Below are positions 21,838 to 37,846 of a DNA stretch of 64,000 nucleotides, piece by piece. Under the pieces are notes generated by a model. That model did not search any database and was not told the DNA's origin. It saw only the letters and a list, made by a program, of their open reading frames with translations. The stretch spans positions 4,310,001 through 4,374,000 of the forward strand of contig JAPTOF010000007.1 of the NCBI GenBank assembly GCA_028554755.1, given 5' to 3'. How positions within the stretch are numbered: the first letter of the stretch is position 1; every line of letters starts with the position of its first letter. The translations under genes were made by a program, and so were the position numbers. Origin of the DNA: Cordia subcordata (Eukaryota; Streptophyta; Magnoliopsida; Boraginales; Cordiaceae).

Positions 21838-24800
21838 AAACAACAAATTTGCACGCATATATATATATATATATACATATAGCTTTTTATATATGTAACC
21901 GCTTTATATACATGAAGTGATTACTATTTCGAGGATTTTTATGATGCTGATTTGTTTGATTCTTTCGTACTAATAATGTGTTTCTGGATCATTAATGCAG
22001 AATCTTTTTTTTTTCCCTAATTCTAGAATTTTTATTTTCATTTTATGCTTTCATTAAATAATTCTTTTGTTGTTTCGGTAAATTTCCTTATATATATGTA
22101 TGTATATATATGTGTGTGTGTGTGTGTGTTTCATTTTGGAATTTAATCATGTTAATTTTTTTCAAAAATGGACTTTTGGAAATGAATAACTTTCAAATTT
22201 TTGCATTTTAAATTCAAGTTCAAATGTTAGTTTGAGTGGCAAAAGCTTATCGAAATCAGCATTAATGAAATGGGTATTTTTATTAATTAATTTCATTAAT
22301 GGGGGTAAACCACTTAATTTGGGCATGTTTTAGTTTGGCATTTGACAAATTTATTTTGCACAATGTAATATATGTTGTGATTTTTTAGAAATTGAGTATA
22401 TGCAATTCAAGTACAAATCTAAGTTTGCATGACAAACATTAGTTGTCTTATTCGTAAAATTATTTATTTGCGATAGGTGATGGGTGATTTTGAGCATTAA
22501 TTGGTTTCCTTATTTTTCTGTGATGAGCATAATAATTAGGAGAAGGCTATTGTAGGGTAAATTACTTACATAATTCTTTTATCTTTTAACAAAATAACGT
22601 GTTAGTCTCTTTGATTGATTCTTTAGTCTTTTATTTTTAATTCCATTGCCGCCATAAGTCAATTTTTTTTATTTTCTTCCAATTTTAGCTGTTATCCAAT
22701 TTCACAATCTAATGGCATTGCACGTGCATATCACATGAAAGATAATGGCTTAAAATTAGACCTAAAATTGGACGGAAATTTAAAAATAGACTAAATGGAC
22801 GGAAAATCAAAAATGGAATAAGGTAACAAAGGAATTAAAACTAAAGAACTAAAAAATTCAACTGAAAAATAAAAGGGCAACGCGTGATTCCTTAAAAGAT
22901 AAAGGATTATCAGAATAATTTACTCACTAATTTAATTGTTTGGCGCAGCGATGGTGATGTGGTGTCGTTGTCTTGATGGACTGGCATTTGTTGGAATGTC
23001 GTGGCGGTGGTGGTGGTGGCGGCAATTCGTTTCGTTTGTTGGATCGTGTGAGATGTTGATTGGTGTCAGTTTTAGCACCTATTGCTGTTGGTCTGGCTGA
23101 GGTGTTTCATGGGGTTATGAATTTTTTCTTTGACAAATATATATATATATATATATATATATTTGCCACATTAAATCCACTTTAAAATTATAAAATTCTT
23201 GTCCATACTTCTAAGCATAAATGACAAATTGTTTGAAAAAAGAAAAGTACAAACGGCATAGTTTGTACCAAGAATAAAACTAAGCATTGCCTCTCTTATA
23301 TAATAATAAAAATGACAAATTTCTATAGGTTATTTAAGGGTGTTCTTTCTCTCCTTGTCACCATGTATTTAAAGTCTAACTTAGTGGTTTTATTATTTTT
23401 CTTGAAATGTTTAAATCATCAAAGTTTGGAACTTTTAGGGTCTAGTTTCTGTCCTAGTTGATGATTTCATCTTTGTGTTGTGTTTTTGGTTCTTTGTCGG
23501 TACTACCTTGTTGACCATGGCTATTTTTGTTGGATGATGATTGATGCAACGGTCACCTTTGTTCTCTGACAGGATTTTGCCAAAATTATCAATAAATACT
23601 CAAATCTTCCCGCTCCATCGTTTTTTATATAAATTAAATATGCAACAAATTTGATATTTGATACTTAAACTCTTATTATATAAAAGAGAAGTGAAAAGCG
23701 AAAGCGTGAATAATGACACAAAAAAGTGCTCTTTTGTCAATTTGGGTTTTGGTTGGCTTTCTCGTTAGGACCCAAAAAAAAAAAAGAAACACACACACAC
23801 AAAACAAAATTCAAAAAAGAGAAAGAAAAGACAGCAATTCAATTGTTTAACTTAAAGTTTGACAAATGCTTGTGTAACTTTTATTTATTTATTTTTTCAT
23901 CCACCTTTCTTTTAGTTTATTTTCTTAGATAATGTAAGATATGTTTTATTTCGTTCCGCATGACAAGAAAGTTAAGCGATAGCGGAATACCATCGGACGC
24001 TAAATCAAGGGCTGGTGCATCTTTTTTGCTGAATCTGTGGCGTAAAAGAAGTTTGGCATTTCAAATGAGAAATTCAGTTTTGCGAAAATGTCTTTTCAAA
24101 ACAAATTTTTAGCCAAATAGATTTTTGATGAAAATAAAAATGTGTTTGGTTATTTTTACGTGAAATGAACTTTTACCAAATAAGATGGTTTTTTATTTTA
24201 CATTTGAAAAAAACTGTTGGTTGCCTAAATTATTGAACTGGACATTTTGAAACTAATATTATTTACTTTCTATAACATACTATTCTATTCATATTTCTAT
24301 TTGCTGAATTTTTTTTTAAAAAAATTTATAGTTACAATTCAAAATATTAACAACAAAAATAAAAATATATTAGCAAAAATACAATCATAGGTCATTGTAA
24401 TATGATGAGAAGTTAAGAAGATCGAGTGAAATAAAATGAACATAAGAAAAAGAGAGGTAGCATTTGGCTTAATTAAAAATTAAAGAGAATATTTTTGTCA
24501 AAAAAAATATTAAAACATAGTTGCCAAAATATTAAATGGAGAAATTTTAACTTCTTCGTTTAGTATCAAAACTCAGTTAACTTTTAATCAAAAATCAACT
24601 TTTAGAATGTAAAACCAAATAGTCTTGTTTTCTTTAAACGAATTTTGAAATTTTAAGAATCAATTTACTTCTCCAAAACAAGAAACAAAATTAGCTCTAA
24701 AATTAGGCTGCTAGAGAAATACTAGTGAGTTCATAACGGCATTAGACATATAAAAAGAAAAAAAAAGTTCATAATGGCAAATCTTACTATGCTCCAATAT

Positions 24801-25190
24801 TACTATCGCCTTTTGACACGATGCACCCGTTTAGAACCTGAGAAATACACCCTTACAAGAAAACAACGTGCACCTCCTTTAGGGCGTGAGTAACACACTC
24901 TTATAAAGAAAAATTAAAAGTTTACCTTTTCGCTTTCTCTGCTTTTCCTTTCTTCTCTCCTGATCCTAGATCTTCTCTTATAAGAATTTCAAATGTTTTG
25001 AAACTTCTTCTGCAACGACGAGACGTTTCTAGGAATCTCATTGCTAGGCATGAGAATCACGGGTATAAGAAACCATTCCGTGAACCAAATGTCCCCATAA
25101 AATAATAGTATGCGACCAAATTTTGTCGAGGCTTTAATGAATGATGCTTTGAACCTAAAATGAGGCGCTTTTTTTTCCAAACCTACACCA
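21838..25190. other. Long AT-rich intergenic interval with microsatellites
   Basis: It holds (TA)n near 21857-21875, (GT)n near 22112-22130, a GGT-rich patch near 22998-23030 and (AT)n at 23137-23162. Parts of 24030-24660 are A/T runs that look like decayed MITEs. A minus-strand frame at 24989-25201 overlaps the SINE-like sequence. No host gene is recognised. Confidence 0.4.
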
Positions 25191-25194
25191 ATGG

Positions 25195-25268
25195 GATTCA
25201 AACTTAAAACCTCACTACTGGGGGAAGATAAGAGATAATCTCAACTATTTGAGTTATCCTGTGATCCC
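25195..25268 (-). mobile_element. tRNA-like SINE head
   Basis: On the minus strand, GGATAACTCAAATAGTTGAG (A-box-like) is followed about 50 bases later by AAGTTTGAATC (B-box-like). The same arrangement with a better B-box occurs at 35720-35776. The 3' body of the element, running to lower coordinates, could not be bounded. Confidence 0.5.
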
Positions 25269-25733
25269 ACCACAAAATAAGGCGCTCCTTAAATAGGGTT
25301 ATTATCAAAAAAAAAAAAAAGGCATATGTTCAAGCTTAAGGAAAGAAAAATGACCATTGCATACTCAAGCTGCACAGGAATGCCATTGAACAAGCCAAAA
25401 CAGATGTTTGTAACCAATAATGTAACCAACCCAACAAAGAAAAGAAACAAAAAGGCTATAATTCCATATAGAATTGCATTTACCATGATCACAAGATGCC
25501 CCCTTTAAATAGAATCTAAACCTTGCCGACAACTGAGAATTCGTTTCGGATGCTCCATCGTTATGAGCAGCACTCAGAAAGCACCTGAAAGCTAAAGGCA
25601 GTTGCGGCCATACTCAGCTTCTCATATTGGGTGGCAGTGGCAGTTTTGACTTCTATCTTCAAAGCACTCAGAAGATCCAAAAACTACTGTTTTACGATCA
25701 AGAAAGAATGCTTAGAATGACGTTCGCACTTCC

Positions 25734-29302
<3,569 letters not shown>

Positions 29303-29803
29303 GTTTTGTGTGTGTGTGTGTGTGTTTTTGGCTCTTGGGTTTACAGAAACTAGAAGCTTTGAATGGTTTTTTTTTTTTTTTTGCGAGATTTTTAGTGTTG
29401 AAGAGGAAAAACAATGGAGGTCCTGAAGTTCAGTTTACGTATGTGGTGGAAACAAGTGTTTTCTGAACCGGTTTTGACACACAGTCACACACATTCCCGG
29501 CTCGATAACCCGGTTTTCTCAGACTGATAATTTAACCCTAATAGGCTTTTGGAATTGGCTACTGAATGTTTTAAAATTTTATTGGTTTCCAAAAAAATTG
29601 AAAATTTAAAAATCTTTGACAAGCGTATAAAATCGGCATGAATAAGATTGATCGATGAAAGGGCGATACTTGTAATGCAAAATTAGGTATTGGGGGCTTA
29701 TTAATGTCAACTATTATTTTTCTTTTTCGAAAGAAGTTGAAATCGATTAGTAATTCGCAACACTTGAAGAGTGACGTTCCCCTTAAATCATTGTAATGTC
29801 AAC

Positions 29804-29836
<33 letters not shown>

Positions 29837-30533
29837 GTAACATGCTTTTGTTCATTTTAATTATATAATATAATTCTCTATAACTTATTAGAACTTAACT
29901 CTTTATCCTATTTATTCTTTAGTAACAAGAGATTTTTTATTACAATTTTAATATTTTTTTTACTTGACCACATTTTAAGTTGTCATAAAGACTACTAAAG
30001 TTAGGAATGTTATATTCTTACATTTGGTTGGTAGAATAGAAAAAGATTCTTGGAAATAATACTTTTACAGGAATCCAATATTCTCATAAATTTTCCAATT
30101 TCATTCCCATATTAGGGGTAGATATACTGTATTCTTGAGATATGGGAATGTGTTAAACACATAAAAAACAAAAATACGCACTTTAACAAAACTAAAAAAA
30201 TAGCTCTTTTCTATAATTTTATTCTTTTTAATGTACACATTTGGTCAACACAAACTATGCACACAAATTATACACATTGTGCATACACTTTATACACATT
30301 ATATACAATGTGCGTACATAGAGCACGCACTGTGCACGTAAACAACATACATTTTGCACACACTTACTATAAAAGTATTAAAAGCATTAATGGAACTAGC
30401 TATAACATAAGAAATCATCATCAATGCTCTCTAAGATGCTATCTAACCATCTCCAAAAGCCTTACAATACCTTGACGTTGCATTCAAATAGCAGTCGAGA
30501 CTCTTTCTAGGCCCCAACGCAAATTGTCACACC
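29303..30533. other. RUVBL1 upstream region; TTA microsatellite and CA-rich repeat
   Basis: The putative leader of RUVBL1 contains (GT)n at about 29310-29326 and a poly-T run. A (TTA)n microsatellite fills 29804-29836. From about 30240 to 30365 there are degenerate units of the type TACACATTNTGCACACA, like the repeat locus at 36060-37070. Part of 29990-30150 resembles decayed MITE sequence. Confidence 0.5.
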
Positions 30534-30893
30534 ATGTTAGCCCTACAAGAAGCTGCAACAACTGGTGACAACAATTCTAAAGAACAATCAAAAGAATTAG
30601 CTAGAAGAAAGGTGTCAAGGCCAAAGTTGAGCAAGATTGCAATCAATAGCTTGGAGTTCTTGAAAGCATTCACATTTGCAACATTTGCTTCTTTGTTTGT
30701 GGAGGTAGCAGCAAGACTTGATCTTGTGATTATAGAAATCAAGGAATCAGGAAGAGTAGCCAATTGCAAGGAATTTGCTCCTGGAGATGAAGTGATTTTT
30801 TGTCTTATAGAAAAACCAAGGCCAACTCCAACAGCTTCTTTAACATTTTCCCTATGTTTAAGAAATTTGGGATTAAAACATCCATCACATTAA
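30534..30893 (+). pseudogene. C-terminal fragment of an ALMT10-like malate channel gene
   Basis: The readable frame contains SRPKLSKIAINSLEF, FASLFVEVAARLD and SGRVANCKEF, which resemble the cytosolic C-terminal region of aluminium-activated malate transporter (ALMT) proteins, where the sequence runs LSK-A-NSLEF, FASLLVEMVARLD. The six-helix channel part is missing here, and its middle section lies 3 kb downstream at 33893 in the same orientation, so neither piece is a working gene. The frame has an in-frame stop shortly before the first Met. The 3' part, from about 30808, is duplicated in inverted orientation at 30972-31043. The family call comes from remembered motif similarity and is moderately sure. 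Confidence 0.55.
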
Positions 30894-31043
30894 GCTTATC
30901 TTATCTTACTCTGTAGCATGAGAAAGCAAATTGTTGGATAGACATACTGTAATAAGGAATACTTAATTGTAAAGAAATGCTACAAGTTTCTTAAATGCAA
31001 GGAAAAAGTTAAGGAACTCGTTGGAGTTGGCCTTGGGTCTTTC
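30808..31043. repeat. Inverted duplication with arms of about 70 bp
   Basis: The left arm (about 30808-30875) contains CCAAGGCCAACTCCAAC and later TTTAAGAAA. The right arm (about 30972-31043) contains the complement, GTTGGAGTTGGCCTTGG preceded by TTTCTTAAATG. The arms match over about 70 bases with scattered differences, and about 95 bases separate them. The left arm overlaps the end of the ALMT fragment. Confidence 0.7.
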
Positions 31044-31117
31044 ATAAGATAAATCCCTTCATATTAATGTCTCGAACATCTTGAATGCCTTATTTGTTTT
31101 TCTTTCTACCACTTCCA

Positions 31118-32730
31118 ATGGCCTCCTCTAAAGACTCCGTAACCATGACTGTCACATCTCATCATAGTTCCTTAACAATGAGTGCCACTGTAACCTCTCG
31201 TCATGGTTCTGCAACCATAAGTGTCACATCTCATTATGGTTCCATAACCATGAGTGCCACCTCTCGTCATGGTTCCGCAATCATGAGTGCCATCTCTTAT
31301 CAAGGTTCCACAACCATGAGAGCCACTACCACCTCTCATCATGGTTTCACAACCATGAGTGTCACTTGTTACAAACTAGTAATAAAATAAAACAAAAATA
31401 ATAACAAGACATATAGAAACTGAACTAGAAATAACGAATAAACAAGAATAAACGAAAGTAGTCGAAGCTCGAGATTCACGATTTCCTTAAAGGATTTACG
31501 CCCCTTCACACGATGCTAAAGGTTATGGCGTATCCTTCCCAGGATACAACGACTATACCTCTTGACTATGGTAGCACACGGAAGCAAGAGCCGGCGAACA
31601 AGAAGCGTAGGATTCTCTCTGTATGAAGGAAATAAGACTAGCAGAATGCTTATAAAAGTACGCTATGTGCTAATACGGGAATGCTCGGTATGTAGCTCCT
31701 TCTGGACACGGCTATATATAGTGGAGCAAAGAGGAGCAGCCAGCAAAAAGCAATTAAGGGAGCCATAAACCTGTCCCTCTAACAGTCAAAAACGTCCAAG
31801 AAATAAGCTCACCTGATGCCAACAAGCAAAACGTGCTAAAGAGTAAATCCCGAGCTTTAATGTATCAGTTACGTCCTCTTCAAAATCTTTAGGTGTTTGA
31901 GTATTTTTTTTTACCAAAAAATACAAACCGGAGTGAAAATCCATGCCACACCTACACCCGCGCCGCGTCCCCGGACCCGGCCCGGCCGTGCCGTGCGTTA
32001 CGGGCGCGCGCGCACGTGTGGTGGGTTTAGTACCATGCCCACCATGTATAGTCTTCCCTCCATATGCCTCACTGGCACACCTCATAGAGGAATCTATATA
32101 TAAAGTGAGAAAAATTTAATGGTTTTCCTATGTGGGATACAAACTCACAGACAACCAAATCTAACAACCAAACTAATAACACACTCAACTTTAGTTACTA
32201 ATTTCTCATTCACCTGTAATCCGTTTCTAACATGTAAATATATCATGTTAATCCACTCGAAACAAGGAACGTAACGATATCAACTACCGACCCTTTTGAC
32301 GTGCGGGACCTAACTCAAAATTGAGTCAATATTGCTTTGACCTCATGTTAAAGCATTCTAAACTAACATCACCTCTTATAATGGTTCTGTAACCATGAGT
32401 GTCACTACCACTTCTCATCATGGTTCTTTTCGTAACCATGAGTGCCACCTCTCATCATGGTTGCCCAATCATGAGTTCTACCTCTCATCATGTTTGCACA
32501 AGTGATTCTAGTGTAGATCCTCCATAAAAGTAGTTGCCTCATGATGATTCTGCAGCAAGCATGGAAGGGCATAGATTAAACGAATAGTGTGTAGATGAAA
32601 CTAGTTCAAGTGCTACTCAAGGTCAGGTCAATCAAAATCTCTACAATAGAGTTGATTGTGACTCGTGGGAAAGGCAATATGGTTCCTCATCTCGTGTTGG
32701 CTCTAGTTTTGGGTTATTCCTTATTCAGCA
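31118..32730 (+). pseudogene. Reading frame with 11-residue tandem repeats, split by a solo LTR
   Basis: From an ATG at 31118 (MASSKDSVTMTVTSHH) the frame runs into units of about 33 bp encoding variants of TSHHGSxTMSA, six or seven of them up to 31366. The LTR at 31367-32368 interrupts the array; repeats resume at 32369-32500, lose frame near 32425, and are followed by non-repeat sequence including VDCDSWERQYGSSSRVGSS with stops. Before insertion this was probably one repeat-containing reading frame. I do not recognise the protein; it could belong to an old transposon or be a fast-evolving host gene. Confidence 0.5.
31367..32368 (-). mobile_element. Solo LTR, about 1.0 kb, with 5-bp target duplication
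   Basis: It starts TGTTACAAAC and ends CTAACA, with short terminal inverted repeats TGTTA/TAACA. It is flanked by TCACT (31362-31366) and TCACC (32369-32373), and the flanks rejoin into the periodic repeat it interrupts. It has no coding domain and no internal region. TATA-like sequences and a G+C-rich patch (31960-32020) lie inside. A second, decayed LTR of the same family in the opposite orientation is at about 53940-54560, which supports minus orientation here. Confidence 0.75.
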
Positions 32731-33892
32731 CGTACTTTCGCTACTCCCATTGAAAGGATAGGCAGGTTAGTATATAAGGTATGCCATACAATATGATGCC
32801 TAAAAACAAATATGCCATATTTATATGATAACTTGATTGTTTATGGTAATTATGTTAATTTTATTTTCATTATGGTTGTTCCTATTACTTGTATAGTTTT
32901 TTTATTGTATCTATGTAATTCTACTCATATATTATGTCAACAAGAACTCATACATGTATTATGCACGGGTTTCTATTTGTTTTTGTATATATCTTGTTAT
33001 ACTTTTTTTAAAGTGATATTAGATACTGGGTTAAATCTATTTAACAGTATTAGATTTATGTCAATTTGAAAAGATATAATTGTCTTTTCACAACTAAAAA
33101 CTGCAAAAATAATTTACTGGCGAGGAAAGCCTTTAAGAATTTGCTATGTCTTGGTTACCGATCAATTTTTAGTAGACTAGCGTAAGAGATCCCAACTTTC
33201 ATTTACTTTTCTTTTTCTTCATTTTACATTTCTTCTGAAATTTTTGCCACGAAATTCAATAAACTACCCATGAAATTGGACAAACTATTTAGACATTAGC
33301 TACAATTTCAAATCCTCTGTATTGACTAATATTTTCGTCATTCTTGAAATCTTCATGCAGAGCTTTATTGTGAACTTCTCTACTTGCAATAAAGCTACTC
33401 AAATCATCTTCTAAGAGTTTAAATACTTACACTGTCAAACCAAGTCAAGCAGCTGAACCACTAGCCTTAAACAATATTCCTTGCACAATCACAAGTTTTG
33501 CAAATGGAAACTTTGTTTTAGAAAAATTCTTTGAGTAGGCATGTGATAAATGGTACTGGCATTGAACTCGAGCCACTCAAAATATCATCTGAATGATCTT
33601 ACAATGGGCATAAAATTCATGCCACTAGTGCTTGATTTTGTAGAAAATTGTGTTGCATTTCTCCTTATATCTCGACATGTTCTTCAATGGATGAAGAGAA
33701 GTTATACATTAAAACAAAATTGTTTTTCTGTTCTCTGACTTGAAATAAGACAATGTTCGATGTAGCAAATAATAAACCTAAAATTGTTATCGCAATAATT
33801 TGTTTAATATATCAATTTTTTTCTTTTTAAAAATTTTGGTTATTGTAAAAAGTTTATTATTAATATTACCATATTTTTCCAATTTGACAGGA

Positions 33893-34680
33893 GTTAGTGC
33901 AACATATGTGAGATTTTTTTCCTTACATAAAGAAGAATTATGACTATGGTGTTTCGATAATCTTATTAACCTTAAGTCTGGTCACTATATCAAGCTATCG
34001 TATCAATAGTGTATTGAACATGGCCCAAGAACGGTTCTTGTTATTGCCATTGGTTGTGGTATCTACTTCCTCATGAGCCTCGTGATATTTCCAATTTGGT
34101 TTTGAGAAGACCTTCATAATTCAACTCTTTCCAAGCTTGAGGCTCTAGCTAGATCAATTGAGGGTAAGTTTATTGAAATTTTTAATATCATCTTTCATAT
34201 ATACGTACAGTTATGGCTAGTCAACTTGTCAATTTTACGTGGTTGCATAGAGGAACGTAGTGGCAAAATAGTGATGTTGTAGCCTTTACTAACATAAAAA
34301 TACTTAAAGTTTTTCTTGAACAAAAAATAAATAAATAAAGTATTGAGAATGTTGATTTATGCATTATAGTGCTTTACTCGAAATGAAGTCATCAATCACA
34401 GCTCATTTTTTAGTTGTACATTACATTCACTCAGCAATAAATGAATTATTTTCGAATGTAATCATGCACTATACATATTCAATCACTCATGATTGCTAAA
34501 TCATGTCGTTATGAAAGTGCTAGGCTTTAATTTAATTATGTGTTATGGGTTGCGTTAATGAGTATTTCAGTGATGATCATCTTGAGAAGCTGAGGGATAA
34601 ACACTAGAGGATACTATTTACAAAGATTGTGAGACTGTATTAGACTCAAAATCCACTCATGAGGACCTAGTTTATTTTTT
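33893..34680 (+). pseudogene. Middle exons of an ALMT-type malate channel, broken
   Basis: Three frames together give the conserved ALMT middle region: GVSATYVRFF, then YDYGVSIILLTLSLVTISSY with NSVLNMAQERF, then VIAIGCGIYFLMSLVIFPIW and EDLHNSTLSKLEALARSIEG, up to about 34166. A further exon at about 34560-34680 reads YFSDDHLEKLRDK, stop, then remnants of a VLDSKSTDE-like motif. Frameshifts near 33940 and 34040 and several stops make it a pseudogene. The membrane-spanning start and the C-terminus are absent. The C-terminal fragment at 30534 could be from the same gene after rearrangement or from a tandem relative. Confidence 0.7.
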
Positions 34681-34689
34681 TGCTTTCCA

Positions 34690-36055
34690 CTATTATATAA
34701 AAGGAAGCATTTAGAATCTTTTCCTGATGTACCTAGATTATAACACATAATTGCCGATCATACAAATAACATTTTTTTAAAGTAAAAGTTAAATGATTTC
34801 TCTTACTAAAAATATCCGTAAAATACCGGTCAATAGAGATTGCAATTCTTGCTGATCAATGCTTGAATTAAGAGAAAAATAAACAAGGTAGTAGAGTTTG
34901 ATGGAAGCAATTTTGAATCGTGCAGACATTTTATGCAAGTTTGGAGCCAAGACACTCAAGACAATGTGACAAGTTCCTTTGGCAACAGTATGTGAAAATA
35001 GGAGCTGTTCTTCACCATTTTGGATACACAATCATAACTTTACATGGCTGTCTATAAACTGAATTTCAAGTGATGTTTATTTTTAATATTCTTGTGAAAC
35101 TTCTTCTATTCAATTGAATAGGGTAGATTAAGGGGCCCATTCCTGAATTGAGAATCCTCTTATCAAACTGAAACATAAACAACCTTCTAGAGTTTTGTGG
35201 TTTATGGCTACATAGTTGATAACTTTTAAGCAATTTTTGTTTTTATTGAGAGAGATTTTAAGCAACTTTGGCTTTTAGATAAATAGATGTAAACAAGTGT
35301 AGACATATATAATTAACATTTTTAAACAATTGAGCTAATTATTTTCAAGATATTTGGCTATTGTAAGGAAAACATTTGGGAAACAAAAGGACAGTGTAGA
35401 GAATAATAAAATAATTTTGAACTAACTTAAAGTTTTCATATAAAAGGTTAAGCAAAAATATCCTTTAATCATAGTTCAATGAATTGGAAGAAGACAAAAT
35501 ATTCTAATTTGATAAAAATATGTGTTAATAATGCAATCTATAATAGATTCCATAAGCAATGTGGAAAAAAATGATTTGATTTATTTATTCTATTGCTGAT
35601 TCAATCTGAGCTCTAATGAAGGTTAGTGGAGAGAGGTTAGACATCTAGTTGGTTGGCATGTAATCCTAATATTATAACTTTTTCTATTTTTTATTTATTG
35701 AAACCTTCCACCTCCAAGTGATTCGAACTCGAGACCTCATTTCTGGAGAGATAATCTCTACAACTTGAGTTATCCCTTGATTACATATAATATGTTATAA
35801 CTTTATTCATAAAATAACATACATTTTAAAGACCATTAATTATCATGTGCACTGTGTTACAATCACAATCCTAATTGTGTTTTCAATCAAATATTAAAGC
35901 TTGTATCCGTGCGATAAGTTTGATTGAAAACTATTATTGCAAAAACTTATGGACTTCATTAAATGAACTTCAAAGTGTGTTTGACTTTTCTTTGAGATCT
36001 ACAAATAATGGGAATTTCATGTATTGGTTTATTATATTCCAAATTTGCAAATCGT
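34690..36055. other. Intergenic with a tRNA-like SINE head
   Basis: Apart from the SINE-like piece at 35720-35776, the sequence is AT-rich. An 80-codon minus-strand frame (34789-35031) shows no recognisable domain and is not called. Confidence 0.4.
35720..35776 (-). mobile_element. tRNA-like SINE head
   Basis: The minus strand reads GGGATAACTCAAGTTGTAGA (A-box-like), then ATGAGGTCTC and GAGTTCGAATC (a good B-box). These are the two internal RNA polymerase III promoter elements at tRNA spacing, but it does not fold into a whole tRNA. A second copy lies at 25195-25268 and a weaker one near 55855. Confidence 0.6.
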
Positions 36056-36059
36056 AGCA

Positions 36060-37074
36060 ATATACACTGCAAGAACTGTACATGCACATTGCAAGCATTA
36101 TGCATGCATACTGCCTGAATTATGCATAACAAAGAGCACACTACCTACACTATGCACCCACACATACACTACACATACTTCACACAATTAGTGCATGTTC
36201 GGTAATAGCTTTTCAAGTAGCATTTAGCATTTTGACTAGTCAAAACACTATTTTGCTAAATTATTACTGTTCGGTAAACTAGCGTTTCAAGTAGATTTTT
36301 AGGTAGCTTTTAGCGTTTCAACTAATATTTCTCAAAAGCTAAACCTTTTAGCGTTTCAGATAGCTTTTAGCTTTTCATGTTTTTTTTTTTTGGCAATTCT
36401 ACCCTTTTGTAATTTTTTTATTTTTTTTCCAATCTCTCTCTATATTTTTACCTTTTCTTTCACAAATATAAATAAGAAATAATATAAAAATAAATTTCAA
36501 TTTCTATATAATCAACATTATAAAAGCATAAGTTTTATTAGTATATTTTTTTAACAAATAAATTTAAATCCATTAAAATTAATTTTTGTAATATTGATAT
36601 AAATGTTTTGTCAAAAAATTAGTTATACTTTAATATTAAAATATGATTATGAAAATAAATATCTAATTATGAAATATATTATTTTATTCCTATAATAGTA
36701 ATAACAATTACAATTATCATAATAACAATAATAATAATAACATGATATTGATGTCCTTTTACGTCATTTAACATTCATCAGCTAATCTAACAGCTAATTT
36801 TACCGAACACATTTTGTTCAATCAGCTAGTTAAACAACTATCCGCTAACAGTTAAAATACAACAGCTATCAACTACCCAAACAGCTATCAGCTGCTCCAA
36901 CAGTTAAATTTGTCGAACAGGCCCTTAAGCACATTGTCCACTCAGTACACACATCACATACACTTCACTATATTATACATATTAAACTTATACATGTTAC
37001 ACGTACTACACATATTACCCACACATATCTCACATATTGCACATATACATTACAAACATTGCACACATACTGGA
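36060..37074. repeat. CA-rich degenerate tandem repeat, split by a MITE
   Basis: Units such as TACACATTGCACACA run over 36060-36190 and 36928-37074 and continue after the hAT element at 41399-41470. The MITE at 36191 and the hAT element at 37075 both inserted into this one locus of perhaps 350-400 bp. A similar repeat is at 30240-30365. Confidence 0.75.
36191..36924. mobile_element. PIF/Harbinger-type MITE (734 bp) with TTA target duplication
   Basis: The left end GTGCATGTTCGGTAATAGC and the right end, reverse-complemented, GGGCCTGTTCGACAAATTT are imperfect inverted repeats. TTA flanks both ends (36188-36190 and 36925-36927), the duplication expected for PIF/Harbinger elements. Sub-terminal copies of the AGCTTTTAGC/CAGCTATCA type are seen at both ends. 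There is no transposase frame. Removing the element rejoins the CA-rich repeat cleanly. Confidence 0.82.
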
Positions 37075-37846
37075 TAGAGGTGGCAAACGAGCACCCGCGG
37101 GCCAACCCGACTCGTTTATTGTGGGTTATGCGGTTCCACGGGTCGGGTCGAGTCGGGTTGAATTCATGCAGGTTGCTACATCCCTCATCTGCACCCACCG
37201 CCTCACGAGTTCGCGAGTGTACCTGTTCTTCTCGCGGGTTCATGGGTTTATCTGCTGATTTTCTAGTATTTTAATGTTATTTAAAAATAAATAAAACCAA
37301 AAAAACTAAGTAGTAGCTAGTAAACACTTGTGACCTGTTTGGCCTGAAAAACAAAAAATGCACCTAAAAATAATTAAAGTTAATGAACTAAAGGTCACAA
37401 ACACAATCCATAATTTAAAATCTCAATTAAACGCCTAATCACAAACATTAACATAATAAGACACCAATTACCATAGTCTACAGTTACAATCAACAACTAA
37501 ATGCCTAACAACATAATCCACAAATCACAATCCATAATCAAACTTCTAACTATTACAAGCTACAAACAATAACTAATAGTCAACAATCCAACATTCAATC
37601 CATTATACATCAACCATAACAACAATTCATACATCCTCAATAGTCAACAACTTGATTTGAAGCTTCACTTGTCCTGAAACTTTGAATATGAAGATCACTA
37701 AGTTGTACTATGAGATGATCCAGAGTTTCTTTCTCATCTATCAAAAAGAAAACAAAATTAAGAGGCAAAAAAAAAAACTAAAAATTATATACTGATTTAA
37801 CACATATAAACTTATAACCAATACAACCATAATAAAATACAAAAGA

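Noticed and set aside
21279..21858. Long minus-strand frames of 150 and 111 codons over the arabinogalactan-like gene
   Set aside because: They are antisense shadows of the Pro/Ser-rich G+C-rich coding sequence and show only compositional peptide; the plus-strand protein has signal peptide and membrane span.
25289..25508. Minus-strand 67-codon hydrophobic frame with two possible membrane segments just downstream of RUVBL1
   Set aside because: Attractive hydrophobic pattern, but no promoter, no recognised family, and it falls in the RUVBL1 3' flank; AT-rich DNA often gives such frames.
31960..32020. G+C-rich patch considered as a promoter CpG island
   Set aside because: It lies inside the solo LTR bracketed by a target duplication, so it belongs to the retroelement.
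32812..33069. 85-codon plus-strand hydrophobic frame
   Set aside because: No family resemblance, AT-rich composition, no conserved motif or promoter.
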